From Ghiorsea sp. (lineage in GTDB: Bacteria > Pseudomonadota > Zetaproteobacteria > Mariprofundales > Mariprofundaceae): a stretch of DNA of 51,111 nt. Of this stretch, positions 26,201-35,033 are shown piece by piece. Every line of letters begins with the position of its first letter. Within the stretch, counting starts at the first letter, position 1. The position numbers and the translations under genes were made by a program. Under the pieces are notes generated by a model. The model had not been told where the DNA came from. It saw nothing but the letters and a program-made list of their open reading frames with translations, and did no database searches. The stretch covers positions 1 to 51,111 of the forward strand of contig JALWRX010000054.1 of assembly GCA_027080505.1 (NCBI GenBank). The letters are read 5' to 3'.

Positions 26201-26403
26201 GTTTTTCCTTCATCAAGCAAACGCATACGAATCCGCTCTCTTAATTCTGCGGCTGCTTTGTTGGTAAATGTCGTTGCCATGATTTGTTCTGGTTCAACAT
26301 GTGGCACACCTGCTTTGCCCGCCACGCGCGCACCGATTTCATTCATTAAACGAAATGTTTTGCCCGAACCTGCACTTGCACTAATCAATTGAATATTCTT
26401 CAT
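23230..26403 (-). CDS. UvrD/AddA-like helicase-nuclease
   Basis: A 1057-residue protein: SF1A helicase with Walker A ASAGSGKT (residues 9-16), motif II VDEFQDTSP, QSIYGFRGA and VLTYHKSKGLEWPVVI. A C-terminal RecB-type nuclease follows (GWIDMLIELDDGFVVIDHKS, then QLAVYRDA). It should unwind and resect double-strand ends with the neighbouring subunit. The ATG at 26403 overlaps the stop of the partner (ATGA), which is preferred over an in-frame start 24 bases upstream. It probably replaces or supplements RecBCD, or acts as an anti-phage nuclease. Confidence 0.9.
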   Translation of the reverse strand: MKNIQLISASAGSGKTFRLMNEIGARVAGKAGVPHVEPEQIMATTFTNKAAAELRERIRMRLLDEGKTAEAQRIYDGLIGTVNSICSKLLKEYAFEAGLSPAVDVLLEDDAKRIFNMATASAIAASGKTLEPIARRLGLMGYGSRFAKQDDWRDHVQKIVDLARSNAMDVATLQAAGDESWASLEKLLGQGHTQNMGAGMDKRLAVAVNDAVSAIENNIEDKTGTTKKALTALQKAQRIINSFGAHNLSWEDWLGLSKVTPGAKSKSLVEDVQKIASDHTKHPRFRQDIETMIKGVFDCAGNALQQYADYKREQGLMDFVDQEALVLDMATNNASFRASMTERVKLLMVDEFQDTSPIQLALFLKLSELAQEVIWVGDQKQSIYGFRGADPVLMDAVATEIDNSSTQASKGSVLKESWRSKRELVEFCNAIFSPVFHQMDEDKVCLDIPAARKASAEGGWLENWVLEGSNAPKRANAMVQGVQELLDEKQVKAGDIAILCRSNSECEDLSSALKDAGIRASIAQGELLATQECTLALAALRYIADHQDSIALSEIVCYSHKHQDHDDWLTHLLQDSETTLESWKQDSLIQALDALSKKGVYLTPLESLEQAMAAIALERTLYAWGNVEQRLSNLDQLRAACVEYQDRCRSRRDSATVSGLLTWLFSEAELKQAKSAGEDTVNVLTYHKSKGLEWPVVIMSSLNKESRSGVFGVSVQEADVFMADQPLKGRSLRFWPWCYGTKQKAEQLDALILGSAIADKAMSQTLAESNRLLYVGLTRARDGLVFIQQKAKKAVESKWLDELKDVNQESVLTLEDNSCFIMDRQGQAQSFTIKTRHLIGEEDVQVLDIQDKPSFLPKAEPAQTFPAATIAPSSMDWDDDAKQAVPTSVIATLGEAIDKHGNPEAADFGNAMHGFLGADIHASDETRKSQAKALLEAWGVEGSIAPEDMLKASDRLKQFAQDTYPQGKVLPEWPIHMVLDNHQQLTGWIDMLIELDDGFVVIDHKSYSGGNVEEHVKEYAPQLAVYRDAVTQATGKPVLQTLIHLPMTAQMVEVQLP

Positions 26404-29135
26404 GCTGCTGCCCTCGTTTGCCCACAAAGTTTACCAAAATCACAGAAGTGGCATGGTGGTTTCACATGCATAATACCTGCATCATTTCGCGCTTCTTTAA
26501 GTTCTCCTTCATCGATTAAACCTGAAACTTCAATCTCACCATTTTGCATTTCTTGGAACATGCTGCGCCAAGTTTTTGAGCCTAGTTGCCAAACTTCTTT
26601 GGCAGACAAAGGACTCTCAATAATCCTATCGGTGTTAAACCTGTAATCATCGGTAAGCAGTTCACCTTGGGCTAACATAAAATATGCGCCCGGTGCCCAC
26701 ACATCATCCGCACTTTTTAGCATCCAAGCATACGATGCGAGCTGCAAGGCATTACCCTCTTTAATTTCATCAGTCTTATATTTTGCAGAGCCTGACCATT
26801 TCAAATCAATCACAAACGTTTGCCCACCATCATCTTCAAGCAATAAATCAATATAACCTTTGAACGGGATACCATCCAAATCTTTACCGCTCACCATACC
26901 TTCGGTTTGCGTTACTTTTAAGCCTGCTTTATCTATCGTTTGTAAGAGTGCATCCACTGCATCACATACACTGATTCGATAACGCTCCAATTCTAATTCA
27001 CGACCAGTCTCTAACAATTCAGCTGCCATTTGTGGCACTCGTAGGTCAAACAACTTGGATGCATAGTTTCGCACACTTCCCACATCCCACTTGCTTGTGT
27101 CGGTATAAATATCTTCCACAATTTTATGGCATAACGAACCAATCATGGTGTTACCCGTTGGCAGGCTCAATGAATCCATTGATCTTAGCCCTGCATGATA
27201 TTGAAATGCCCATTTGGTCGGGCAGCCTAATAAGGTGCTCATTTGAGAAAACGATAAACCTTTGGGTTTAGAAATTACGCCTTTGCCCACATAAATCACT
27301 TCTTCAGGGACTTGAAGCGCTACTTTATTCTCAGCTTGTAGAACAATAAAACGACCAGCCAAGGATAGGGTCGGCTCAGCATTTAAACTGTTCCCCTGCC
27401 ATAATAAACGCTGATATTTAGCTTCCTTTTCAGCCTCTGAATCGGTTGGGGAAACGGCACAATGTCGAATCTCATCCCACAACGGATGAAGCTGCGTGGG
27501 TTCACCATTCATTTTTAAAGGTGAAATAAGCAATAATCGCTCTCCTGCATACTGCAAGGCCCTGCGCCATTGGTTGGCTTCCCTTGCTCTAATGGTTGCT
27601 GGCGTTTCTACATGCACCCCTGCTTTGTGTAGGGACTCCCGCTCTTCTTCACTCCAAAATGCCAATGAAGACTGCCCTGAATCTGTGAAATCCCACCATA
27701 CTATCGTGCCAACTTTACCTGCAATGCTTCCCGTATCTGACACACTGTGCCACGGCGTGGCTTGCGCTTGGCTATTAGGGTTTTGACCACCTTCAGCAAT
27801 CACGGAATCCAACATTCTCTCAATTTGAGCCCGAGGGATGGGTTGATTATAGCAAGAAGCTAGCTCTATCATTCTATCAACTTGTGCTAAAGCTTGCGCC
27901 ATGCTTTGTTTGAGCTCAGGCGTTTTTAAGCCCTGCTTAATCCAATCACACATCTCAACCACAGCTTTCGCAGGAATACCTGATTGCGGGTCAAAACAAA
28001 AACCTGTTAAATAATGATTCAGCTCATCCATAAATGCTTGGGCTTGAATCACAGCATCAGCTTCTTCAATACCATCGGCAACAAGCCTATCTTTTTTGAT
28101 TTCGATAATTTTGTTCTCTGCTTTTTGCCACCGCTCACCACCCACACCGGGTTCATTTTGAATCGCACCAAGCAAGTGCTTAGCTGCAAAACTCGGCACT
28201 GGAGATACTTTGAGCGATAAAAATGAAAGCAGAGCTTGGATATTTAGAGGGCTCCACGCATTGGATAAAGCCAGCGGCATGATTTGTAAAGCTGCCCTAA
28301 ATGCCGAACGGGTACTATTGCCCAACATCGGCAAAGCCACTTCATTCAAAGCATGGTCTAACACATCACTACCACCGTTTTGCACAAGCAATACATCTGT
28401 GTTCTTGGCTTCATCAGCTTTAAGCCATGATGCCAAAGTATTTGCAGCCGTCCATTCATCTTCTGGGCATAACAACACGATTGAATCATCGCCCTGCTTG
28501 GCTGGTGCTGTTTCGTGGTCAGCATCAAACATGGCCTTTTGAATAACACCTAAATTACCATTGGCTAGGTTCACCTTCTCATTTTTAACATCAATACAAA
28601 CACCCAACGCTTGGAGCTTGCGAAGAACTTGCTCAATCAAAAAAGGTAGTGCATCCAGTGGTTCAGTTAATTCAATGGTTTGAATGTGTAAGGATGGGTT
28701 ATAGTCTAATGCCATCAAAACTGACTGTAGTTTATCACCCAATCCTTTTTTAAAGGTTTCAGGAAAAACACTTTCGACTAAGGCTAAGGCATGCAATTTT
28801 GCTGATTGCGTTGCAAGGTCACAACCATCCCAGCCTGCCAAAACCAATTCATCTCGATAATCAATAAACTGTTTCGCTGAAGACCAAGCATCAGCGTCTA
28901 AAGACAGCTTAAAAAAAGATGCTTCAGGTTTATCCACCACCGCCTGCATACTCTCCATATAGCCTTGGATACGCATGGCATGGTGGGTTTCCCTAGAAGT
29001 TAGCCCCAAGTGTGTCTCTAGTACGCCTAGCAGCCCTTGAGGACCAACCATAAGCTTACCTAACGATGATTCGCCTACCATCAATCCATTTGGCGCAGTG
29101 CCTTGGTCATAAGCCATATCAAAAACTATTTGCAT
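26400..29135 (-). CDS. AddB-like PD-(D/E)xK nuclease subunit
   Basis: A 911-residue protein: a degenerate helicase-like body and a C-terminal RecB nuclease domain (GYIDLLLEDDGGQTFVIDLK, then QLASYAWM). One Cys lies before the domain (LLGCPTKWAF) and a terminal cluster PPCHFCDFGKLCG follows, the spacing of an AddB iron-sulfur staple. It pairs with the AddA-like subunit. The start at 29135 has GAGGGAAGG upstream. The N-terminus (VFDMAYDQGTAPNG) recurs as a remnant at 33.6-33.7 kb, so another copy once existed in this island. Confidence 0.85.
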   Translation of the reverse strand: MQIVFDMAYDQGTAPNGLMVGESSLGKLMVGPQGLLGVLETHLGLTSRETHHAMRIQGYMESMQAVVDKPEASFFKLSLDADAWSSAKQFIDYRDELVLAGWDGCDLATQSAKLHALALVESVFPETFKKGLGDKLQSVLMALDYNPSLHIQTIELTEPLDALPFLIEQVLRKLQALGVCIDVKNEKVNLANGNLGVIQKAMFDADHETAPAKQGDDSIVLLCPEDEWTAANTLASWLKADEAKNTDVLLVQNGGSDVLDHALNEVALPMLGNSTRSAFRAALQIMPLALSNAWSPLNIQALLSFLSLKVSPVPSFAAKHLLGAIQNEPGVGGERWQKAENKIIEIKKDRLVADGIEEADAVIQAQAFMDELNHYLTGFCFDPQSGIPAKAVVEMCDWIKQGLKTPELKQSMAQALAQVDRMIELASCYNQPIPRAQIERMLDSVIAEGGQNPNSQAQATPWHSVSDTGSIAGKVGTIVWWDFTDSGQSSLAFWSEEERESLHKAGVHVETPATIRAREANQWRRALQYAGERLLLISPLKMNGEPTQLHPLWDEIRHCAVSPTDSEAEKEAKYQRLLWQGNSLNAEPTLSLAGRFIVLQAENKVALQVPEEVIYVGKGVISKPKGLSFSQMSTLLGCPTKWAFQYHAGLRSMDSLSLPTGNTMIGSLCHKIVEDIYTDTSKWDVGSVRNYASKLFDLRVPQMAAELLETGRELELERYRISVCDAVDALLQTIDKAGLKVTQTEGMVSGKDLDGIPFKGYIDLLLEDDGGQTFVIDLKWSGSAKYKTDEIKEGNALQLASYAWMLKSADDVWAPGAYFMLAQGELLTDDYRFNTDRIIESPLSAKEVWQLGSKTWRSMFQEMQNGEIEVSGLIDEGELKEARNDAGIMHVKPPCHFCDFGKLCGQTRAAA

Positions 29136-29189
29136 AAACCCTTCCCTCACTTCTATCTCAAGCTGATGCCTACATCGTTCAAGCACCCT

Positions 29190-29417
29190 CTAATCCAGCA
29201 CCCAACCTACCGCTAACCATGTATCAATGCTTTCAAATCTATCCATAAGCTCACCATCAGGCGTATATAGTTGATATACACGTGCAATCACATCATGATC
29301 ATGCATGTAAGCAAACCGTCTTGAATAATGCTTGCACCATACTTTCTTATCACGGCATACAAAGCTCATCTCTTCAAAATGCTTTCTACTGATGTCTTGC
29401 GTTTCTTGTGCCCACAT
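29190..29417 (-). CDS. Small hypothetical protein leading the nuclease-helicase operon
   Basis: A 75-residue protein from the ATG at 29417 (site GAGAGG). A longer frame to 29462 is excluded because it would run through the -10 of the promoter. It is rich in aromatic and basic residues (CKHYSRRFAYMHDHDVIARV) and ends TWLAVGWVLD. I do not recognise the family. It is the first gene after the shared promoter motif and lies 54 bases before the AddB-like gene, so it may be an accessory or inhibitor of the enzyme. Confidence 0.6.
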   Translation of the reverse strand: MWAQETQDISRKHFEEMSFVCRDKKVWCKHYSRRFAYMHDHDVIARVYQLYTPDGELMDRFESIDTWLAVGWVLD

Positions 29418-29436
29418 ATTTCGCCTCTCATGCGAT

Positions 29437-29468
29437 ACTCTACCAGGCCATGCGCCAACCACTGTCGC
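29437..29468 (-). promoter_or_regulatory. Shared island promoter motif, copy 5 (AddAB-like operon)
   Basis: Minus-strand reading: GCGACA-GTGGT-TGGCGC (29452-29468), 9 bases, -10 TAGAGT (29437-29442), and only about 13 bases of leader before the ATG at 29417. It puts the whole nuclease-helicase-esterase operon in the shared regulon. Confidence 0.65.
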
Positions 29469-29499
29469 ATACTTTTGTGAAAGTTCTGATTATTTTTTG

Positions 29500-30018
29500 T
29501 CACCGACGGGAGAACACATCTAGCTCCCACTCTGCTATTGATTTATTACCAGCTAATTGGCTAGCTTTTTCCACCAACATTTTATATGTACCAACTGAAT
29601 CTAGTTGAGTCCATGCAGGCGGGTTGGGTAGCTTCATTTTTGAAATGATAATTCTGTCAAACGGACAGTGTGGTGGTGTTTCTAGCTCCCCTAAACACCA
29701 CTGGTATTTCAAATAAAGATTCAGTAGTTTTTGAACAATTCCTAGCTTTATTTTCCCATTTCTTAAAACATCAGAATGCTTGAGATTTATCCAGTCTTTA
29801 ATACCAATGAGGTTCTCTATATGCTCATCGGATGTTACTACTGATTTTGCATACACGCTTATTACAAGCTTATTAATTTTACCTTTCACACTTTTGCGAA
29901 ATTCAGCTTTTTTAGCATCTGAAATATTATCCGCATAAACTCCCGACCTCTGTAGGCCTCCACCAAAGGTTAGAACCCATATTTCATCATTCAGAAAAAC
30001 TGACTTTTTTGCTTTCAT
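29500..30018 (-). CDS. Hypothetical protein
   Basis: A 172-residue soluble protein (VFLNDEIWVLTFGGGLQRSG at the start; LYLKYQWCLGELETPPHCPF in the middle; AEWELDVFSRR at the end). The conserved-looking CPFDR segment is of unknown meaning. An AGGGGAAAG site precedes the ATG. I do not recognise the family. It has its own 88-base upstream gap without the shared motif. The setting among nuclease genes suggests a defence role, nothing firmer. Confidence 0.6.
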   Translation of the reverse strand: MKAKKSVFLNDEIWVLTFGGGLQRSGVYADNISDAKKAEFRKSVKGKINKLVISVYAKSVVTSDEHIENLIGIKDWINLKHSDVLRNGKIKLGIVQKLLNLYLKYQWCLGELETPPHCPFDRIIISKMKLPNPPAWTQLDSVGTYKMLVEKASQLAGNKSIAEWELDVFSRR

Positions 30019-30106
30019 TATTTCTTTCCCCTTTTTACCCTAAACACTTGCATCAGAGGCGCAAAGCACCCTGCATGCCTGTGTTAACAGTAGTCTAGTC
30101 TCGTAG

Positions 30107-31006
30107 TTAGCTTTTTGTAGTTATGTTATACCCAACCTTGTTTGCACACGCTATAAATCTATTGATATTGCCTATTCCCCATTGGTTACTAACTGCGATT
30201 GTAGCATCCCCGATTTCAATAACCTCCTCAGGCTTTAGAAAATGTCGTTTTCTGCCAGTAGATGCAAACACTGCATTTGCCTCATCTAGTATAGCAAAAA
30301 CCCCACTAGAACCTTGACACTTTTTAGGAAACGCTTGATCTAATTCTGCGTAAGTGATTTTATTATTCTTGGAGCAATAATCCTTAAGGATAGCCAGCAC
30401 AAGCCTCCCTTTACCATATTCTTTGCCTTCAAATAAATATTTTGTGGTGTCTTGTGTTTTATTTTTATTAAAAAATGTATCTGTGATTACAAATACACTT
30501 CCATCTGAGCCTCGAAATCGTTTTATTGTTAAAGCAAATATTGGCGTACCATCAGATGTAGAATAACCCTTTGTTATTTTTTCTGCTAAATCTGGATCAA
30601 TAGAACTTCCTACAAGAATACCAACCCATTTAGGTGTCAATGAAACCTCTGTGTTAAGAATATCAGGGTACTTTTCTAAGATTTGATTCTGATTCTTTTC
30701 TTCTAGATACTCTTCAAGCTGCGTAAGGTGGTTTTGTTTTAGTTCACCCAACTTCAATTCGATGATAGCTATGTATTCTTCCGAATATGTGGCAAGAATA
30801 TCAATTCGACCATCCGTACCTTGACTGGTTCGACCTTGTTTTAAGGTAAGCTCATCTACAACAATACTTACATCAGAAAATGTATCAGAATCTAATTTTA
30901 GAACGCCCTCATTTTCAATAAGGTACGCTTCCATTGATAACTCTCGCTTAAATGGAAACTCCTCTAACTGTACATCATTCATTGTTAAGTGCTTAAACAT
31001 TTTCAT
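30107..31006 (-). CDS. PD-(D/E)xK nuclease-like protein
   Basis: A 299-residue protein with a clear nuclease core: GRIDILATYSEEYIAIIELK carrying Asp69, Glu83 and Lys85, preceded by acidic residues in strands (VSIVVDEL). The C-terminal part (about 200-299) contains a small winged-helix-like region (ITYAELDQAFPKKCQGSSGV) and ends in NRFIACANKVGYNI. The layout (nuclease then DNA-binding domain) fits a restriction-type or repair nuclease. The ribosome site AAGGA precedes the ATG. It is a separate gene followed by a broken HAD gene. Confidence 0.65.
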   Translation of the reverse strand: MKMFKHLTMNDVQLEEFPFKRELSMEAYLIENEGVLKLDSDTFSDVSIVVDELTLKQGRTSQGTDGRIDILATYSEEYIAIIELKLGELKQNHLTQLEEYLEEKNQNQILEKYPDILNTEVSLTPKWVGILVGSSIDPDLAEKITKGYSTSDGTPIFALTIKRFRGSDGSVFVITDTFFNKNKTQDTTKYLFEGKEYGKGRLVLAILKDYCSKNNKITYAELDQAFPKKCQGSSGVFAILDEANAVFASTGRKRHFLKPEEVIEIGDATIAVSNQWGIGNINRFIACANKVGYNITTKS

Positions 31007-31054
31007 TTGTCATTTTCCTTTAATTTTATTAAGGTCACATGTTAGCAAGGTAAC

Positions 31055-31932
31055 TCACCCTTGATAACTACTAGCCGAAACAGCGAGACTTTTTTTGAGA
31101 AGGCGGCAACTATCCTGACAGAGGGGGACAGCAATACGCTCAGCTAAACTTCGCACACCCATGGACAAAAAGTTCATTAAATCCGAATCCTTGTTGTAGT
31201 TGGCTGAATGCAAGTTGGCTACGCGTCCATCTGTCACGAATTGAAATGCATTGCCCCACTTCTCTGTATGCTCTTGGTCATAGACTGCAATGGGAATACC
31301 ACCATTTTGTTTCACCAGCGAAAAACAGGGGATATCGGTATAACCATCACCCACAAATACCATTTGATCAAGCGGGATACGCAGATTGTCTGGCGATACC
31401 TTTTTATTCACGGCAAAAGGTTTGCTCTTTGCTTCTTTTCCAATAATACCTTTTGAACTTGGAAGATATAACGTGTTTTATCCGTAAAACTAATCACCCG
31501 TCTCGGTGTCACAGCCTGACCATGCTCATCATAATGAAATTCAGAAGCCCAAATATCTGTAAACTCATCAGCAATGGATGTCTGGCGCAAAACATCACCA
31601 ATGCCACTACTAATCAGATAAAACTCTAAGGAAATTCGAGGGTTCGCATCTTTCACGACTTTTCTCAAATGGCTAAACATGTCTTCAACACCCTGAAATA
31701 AGGGAACTGACTTACCCCAAGCTTCTAGTGCATCAATATCAGCAGACTTGGATGTCTCAACCATGTGATGTAAATAAGCAGGCACAGGATCCCAACCATC
31801 TTTCATCATTTGCCCAACATCTTTCCAAAAAGCGGCAATATCTTTCAGACCTGCTTGTTTCAAAAAAACCGTGGTACTATCTGGACCTAATGTGTCATCA
31901 AAATCAAAAGTGACTGCTATTCTTTCTTGCAT
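31055..31932 (-). pseudogene. HAD-family phosphatase gene with a frameshift
   Basis: The first part (31932 to about 31455) encodes HAD motif I DFDDTLGP and motif II-like LISSGIG. The frame then closes, and the rest (KGIIGKEAK, FVGDGYTDIPCF with the motif III/IV acidic pair, LAERIAVPLCQDSC) continues in another frame to 31055. A single base change near 31449-31465, beside an AAAA run, accounts for it. The whole would be about 290 residues, like phosphoserine-phosphatase-type enzymes. Sequencing error or programmed shifting cannot be excluded. It follows the 31933-32391 gene directly (TAAATG). Confidence 0.75.
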
Positions 31933-32391
31933 TTAACTTTCCCTCAATTGAGTTTCACATTGCCTTTGTTGCAGCTCTTTTAAGTCTCGCATTTTAATAC
32001 TAAACGTAGGCTTACCTGCACCCCGTTTGGTAGGAACCATGCCTTCAACCACATCTCTAATACTTCCTTTATAAAGCAGCTCCAAATCACATCGTTGTTC
32101 ATTCCAAAAATACACACATAGATCTTCATAGTCATACCGTTCAATACTATCAACTGCTATATAAATATTCCGACTATCCTCATACTTATGCGTAGACTTT
32201 ACACTTACGTTTTTGTCTGCCTTGTCTTTTAGATCCCAACCACCTTGGCATGCAGATGCTAGTGTTCCCCCAAATTCCAACAGGGCTCGAATCTCAGCAA
32301 GCAAGCCAAGTTGCCCACTACAAGAGTTATTAGCACCACCAAGTTCATTGGCTACTCGTAGGCTTGCCTTGTATCCCTCTAGAATTACCAT
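31933..32391 (-). CDS. Hypothetical protein, possibly nuclease-like
   Basis: About 152 residues from the ATG at 32391 (weak GAGAG site). TTG or GTG starts up to 32424 are possible. The stretch EIRALLEFGGTLASACQGGW followed by DLKDKADKNVSVKST resembles the D...(V)xVK pattern of PD-(D/E)xK-type domains in small defence proteins, but the match is short. A Lys/Arg-rich C-terminus (KRGAGKPTFSIKMRDLKELQ) follows. Its stop touches the HAD start. Function unknown. Confidence 0.5.
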   Translation of the reverse strand: MVILEGYKASLRVANELGGANNSCSGQLGLLAEIRALLEFGGTLASACQGGWDLKDKADKNVSVKSTHKYEDSRNIYIAVDSIERYDYEDLCVYFWNEQRCDLELLYKGSIRDVVEGMVPTKRGAGKPTFSIKMRDLKELQQRQCETQLRES

Positions 32392-32455
32392 GTACTCTCG
32401 GTTTAAATCCACCCTCTCCCCCAAATAACTTCTGTTTCCCTGAGGAAAGTAAACA

Positions 32456-32658
32456 TCACACCACTTTCCGATACTTCATAACCATCATCACAATCAACAA
32501 ACAAACCACTGCACCAAAAACGGATACTGAAACCATCATCCACTGCTCTAAATGCGCATAATATGTAGCGAACATACTCGATGCCATGGTAAACACCAGC
32601 CATTGTAAAAGAGACAAACCTTCCACATTCCTTGTTTGATATATTGTCCGTAATTTCG
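32456..32658 (-). pseudogene. 5'-truncated PQ-loop (SemiSWEET-like) gene remnant
   Basis: The frame encodes KLRTIYQTRNVEGLSLLQWL and on to a hydrophobic C-terminus, matching the intact PQ-loop gene at 44281-44553 in the middle and end. The first ~20 residues are missing and the junction at about 32658 is followed by unrelated sequence. It is a partial second copy, without start or promoter. Confidence 0.7.
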
Positions 32659-32693
32659 GGGTAGACCCCCCTGCAAAGCTTTACTTAAAAAGA

Positions 32694-33503
32694 TCAGTTA
32701 GGCACCGCCCAATTCTCAAACCGAGCATATTTCTTTAAAAAAGCTAAACGAACAGTTCCCGTCAGACCATTCCTATGTTTGGCGACAATAATCTCAGCCA
32801 CACCTTCATTTTCGGATTTAGGGCTATAAACCTCATCACGATAAATAAACATAACCATATCAGCTACCGGTTCAATCGCAGCCAATTCGCGCAGGTCAGA
32901 CATTATTGGGCGTTTGTCCGCACGACTTTCCAAAGCCCTGTTAAGTTGTGACAACACCAACACAGGTACGTCCAGCTCTTTGGCTAATCCTTTTAGTGCA
33001 CGCATCATTTCACTGATTTGAAAATCTCTTTTTTCAGCAGTCGCACTTCCTGTCATTAATTGAAGGTAGTCAATCAGAACCATATCCAAACGCCCCTCAT
33101 CACTATTCAATCTGCGGCATTTTGTACGAATTTCGGCAACACCTATAGCAGGTGTATCCTCTACAAATATTTTTGATGACGATAAGTTCTTCAGCACCAT
33201 CTCTGACCAACCATTTTTATCAAAATGATGTGTTTCCATCTTAGACATATTTACTTTGGACTCAGATGCAAGCAAGCGCATGGATATTTGTTGTGAAGGC
33301 ATCTCTAACGAAAAAAAAGCTACCACTGCACCTTCCTCTGCATTTTGTGCCAAATTCATGGCAAACGCTGTTTTACCCATGCTAGGTCGCCCTGCAATAA
33401 TAATAAGGTCGCCCTGTTGCAGACCATCTGTTTGCTTATCCAAATCGACAAATCCAGTTGTCAGTCCCGTGATCATGTTTGGCCTCCATCCTACTTTTCT
33501 CAT
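32694..33503 (-). CDS. Stand-alone DnaB-type helicase motor domain
   Basis: A 269-residue protein that matches only the C-terminal RecA-like domain of replicative helicase DnaB: linker ITGLTTGFVDLDKQTDGLQQ, Walker A GRPSMGKT (38-45), FSLEMP, Walker B MVLIDYLQLM (Asp145), LSQLNRALESRADKRPIMSD (with the LR(E) motif) and the terminal AKHRNGLTGTVRLAF loop. The ~170-residue N-terminal collar domain is absent. The ribosome site AGGAGAG fits the ATG at 33503, so it is not simply a cut-off gene. It may form hexamers, compete with the host helicase, or act in defence. Confidence 0.85.
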   Translation of the reverse strand: MRKVGWRPNMITGLTTGFVDLDKQTDGLQQGDLIIIAGRPSMGKTAFAMNLAQNAEEGAVVAFFSLEMPSQQISMRLLASESKVNMSKMETHHFDKNGWSEMVLKNLSSSKIFVEDTPAIGVAEIRTKCRRLNSDEGRLDMVLIDYLQLMTGSATAEKRDFQISEMMRALKGLAKELDVPVLVLSQLNRALESRADKRPIMSDLRELAAIEPVADMVMFIYRDEVYSPKSENEGVAEIIVAKHRNGLTGTVRLAFLKKYARFENWAVPN

Positions 33504-33531
33504 TCTTTAAACTCTCCTAGAATCAAAATGT

Positions 33532-33699
33532 TTAATTGGTCAATAAAAAGTATTCTACTTTGTTAATATGATTAAGTTGTAATCGTCCAACCAGCATCAG
33601 ATAGCTCATTGATTGATAATCCAATGATAGTTCTCCAGCTTGAGCACCATTTGGTGCAGTGGCTTGATTGTAAGCCATATCAAAAATTATGCACATCAT
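33532..33699 (-). pseudogene. Chimeric remnant: addB start fused to end of a small island gene
   Basis: The ATG at 33699 opens MCIIFDMAYNQATAPNG, a copy of the AddB-like N-terminus at 29135. About 60 bases later the DNA switches to the 3' end of the small gene at 42324-42539 (frame reading INELSDAGWTITT, stop at 33572-33574), but in another frame. The first frame runs on to 33532, giving 55 codons of nonsense. A full promoter motif (33742-33773) and a GAGGGG ribosome site precede it. Confidence 0.7.
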
Positions 33700-33741
33700 T
33701 TTGCCCCTCGTATTTATAACTTCTTTCTTTGTATCAAAACC

Positions 33742-33773
33742 AACATATCAGGTCTAGCGACATATGAAGTCGC
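33742..33773 (-). promoter_or_regulatory. Shared island promoter motif, copy 6 (orphaned)
   Basis: Minus-strand reading: GCGACT-TCATA-TGTCGC (33757-33773), 9 bases, -10 TATGTT (33742-33747). It now drives only a chimeric remnant, which suggests that the gene it once served was lost. Confidence 0.65.
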
Positions 33774-33784
33774 TATCAATATAA

Positions 33785-34030
33785 CTATATACTAATCATT
33801 GCATCATGAACCGATACAAAGCATAGCAAGCCGATTGCCAAAGCTTGCTTATAAGATTGTTCACTCTGCGTATACAGTTGCATTTGATTTAACATAAATT
33901 CTGCAATGGATAATGACGCTACATCATACATAGCCTGCTCACCAACCTTCGCATACAAAGTCTTTGAAAGTGCATCCACCGCTTCCTCATAAGAAAGTTC
34001 AGGTTTAAAATATAAAGAAATAGCCAACAT
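33785..34030 (-). CDS. Hypothetical protein downstream of the IS-split gene
   Basis: An 81-residue protein with a helical, Tyr/Ala-rich sequence (SYEEAVDALSKTLYAKVGEQ) and a hydrophobic end (LAIGLLCFVSV). It begins 6 bases after the stop of the interrupted gene, so the pair formed an operon read from the promoter near 36063-36094. The IS now separates it from that promoter. I do not recognise the family. Confidence 0.5.
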   Translation of the reverse strand: MLAISLYFKPELSYEEAVDALSKTLYAKVGEQAMYDVASLSIAEFMLNQMQLYTQSEQSYKQALAIGLLCFVSVHDAMISI

Positions 34031-34725
34031 ACTATCTCAAATGGCAGACCTAAAACCCAGAGATACACCGCACTGAACCGCATAAGCTTTACTAAGCGTT
34101 TCGATTAAAATATCTGCTTCTGATGGTATTTCAGAACCCCAATGATTAAACCGATTTCGCTCCTCTAAAGTCAGTGCGAATTTCAGTATTAATGAGAAGA
34201 ACTTTGGCAAGCTTTCTTGGGATATTTGACCCAAAGAGCTATCAATTTTTTCAACAAATAGTTCCAATGGCTCCTTTGTCACCCTCATTGATGGATATGA
34301 TACACTAGACTGTAACTTGGCTTTACTACCGTAAACTTCCTTCAAAACCTCTTGCAAATAATCAAATCGATTTCTGAATATCTCCCCATCACTGTCTTTT
34401 GCTTCATCTTCGACATACACCGAAAGGAATAGCGGCTCTTCATAAACCTTACTGTCCATGTATGAGATAACCAAAGTGTTTTCTGTTAAGTCAGCAGTAA
34501 ATGCCATGCGATTAAAAAAATCTTTGGCTATAAGTTTCGAATCAAGCGGTAAGAAGGCAGTAACATCAGCGGCATGGGGTAAACTGCAGTTTTTCAGTGC
34601 GAAGGCTTCTTTCGTGACAACTAGATACTCACTTGCTTTCAAGTCATGCAAGGCATGTAGTGGCTAAGTAAATTTGGCCATCAATTAAGAGCAAATATAC
34701 TGTTCAGATTGATGGAGGAATTGAA

Positions 34726-35033
34726 ATGACAATAAAGCGCCCCAGATTTAGCCCTGAGTTTCGTCAGGAATGCACAGAACTTGTGTTATCACATGGTTAT
34801 AGCAAGCGTGAAGCGGCGGAAGCTATGGGTGTTGGTAAATCGACATTAGGCAAATGGGTTAGCCAAATTAGGAAAGAAAACTCTGGTCAGGTCGTCACCA
34901 ATAAAGTGCCTGTTACCCCTGAACAAGCCAAAATTCGTGAGCTTGAAAAACGTATTAAAAGGCTTGAGATGGAGAAGCAGATCCTAAAAAAAGCCACAGC
35001 TCTCTACATGTCGGACTCACTGAAAGGTTTGAA

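Noticed and set aside
32403-32603. A 66-codon minus frame over the PQ-loop remnant
   Set aside because: The same frame offset is also open over the intact PQ-loop gene at 44281-44553, so it is a shadow of that gene, not a protein.
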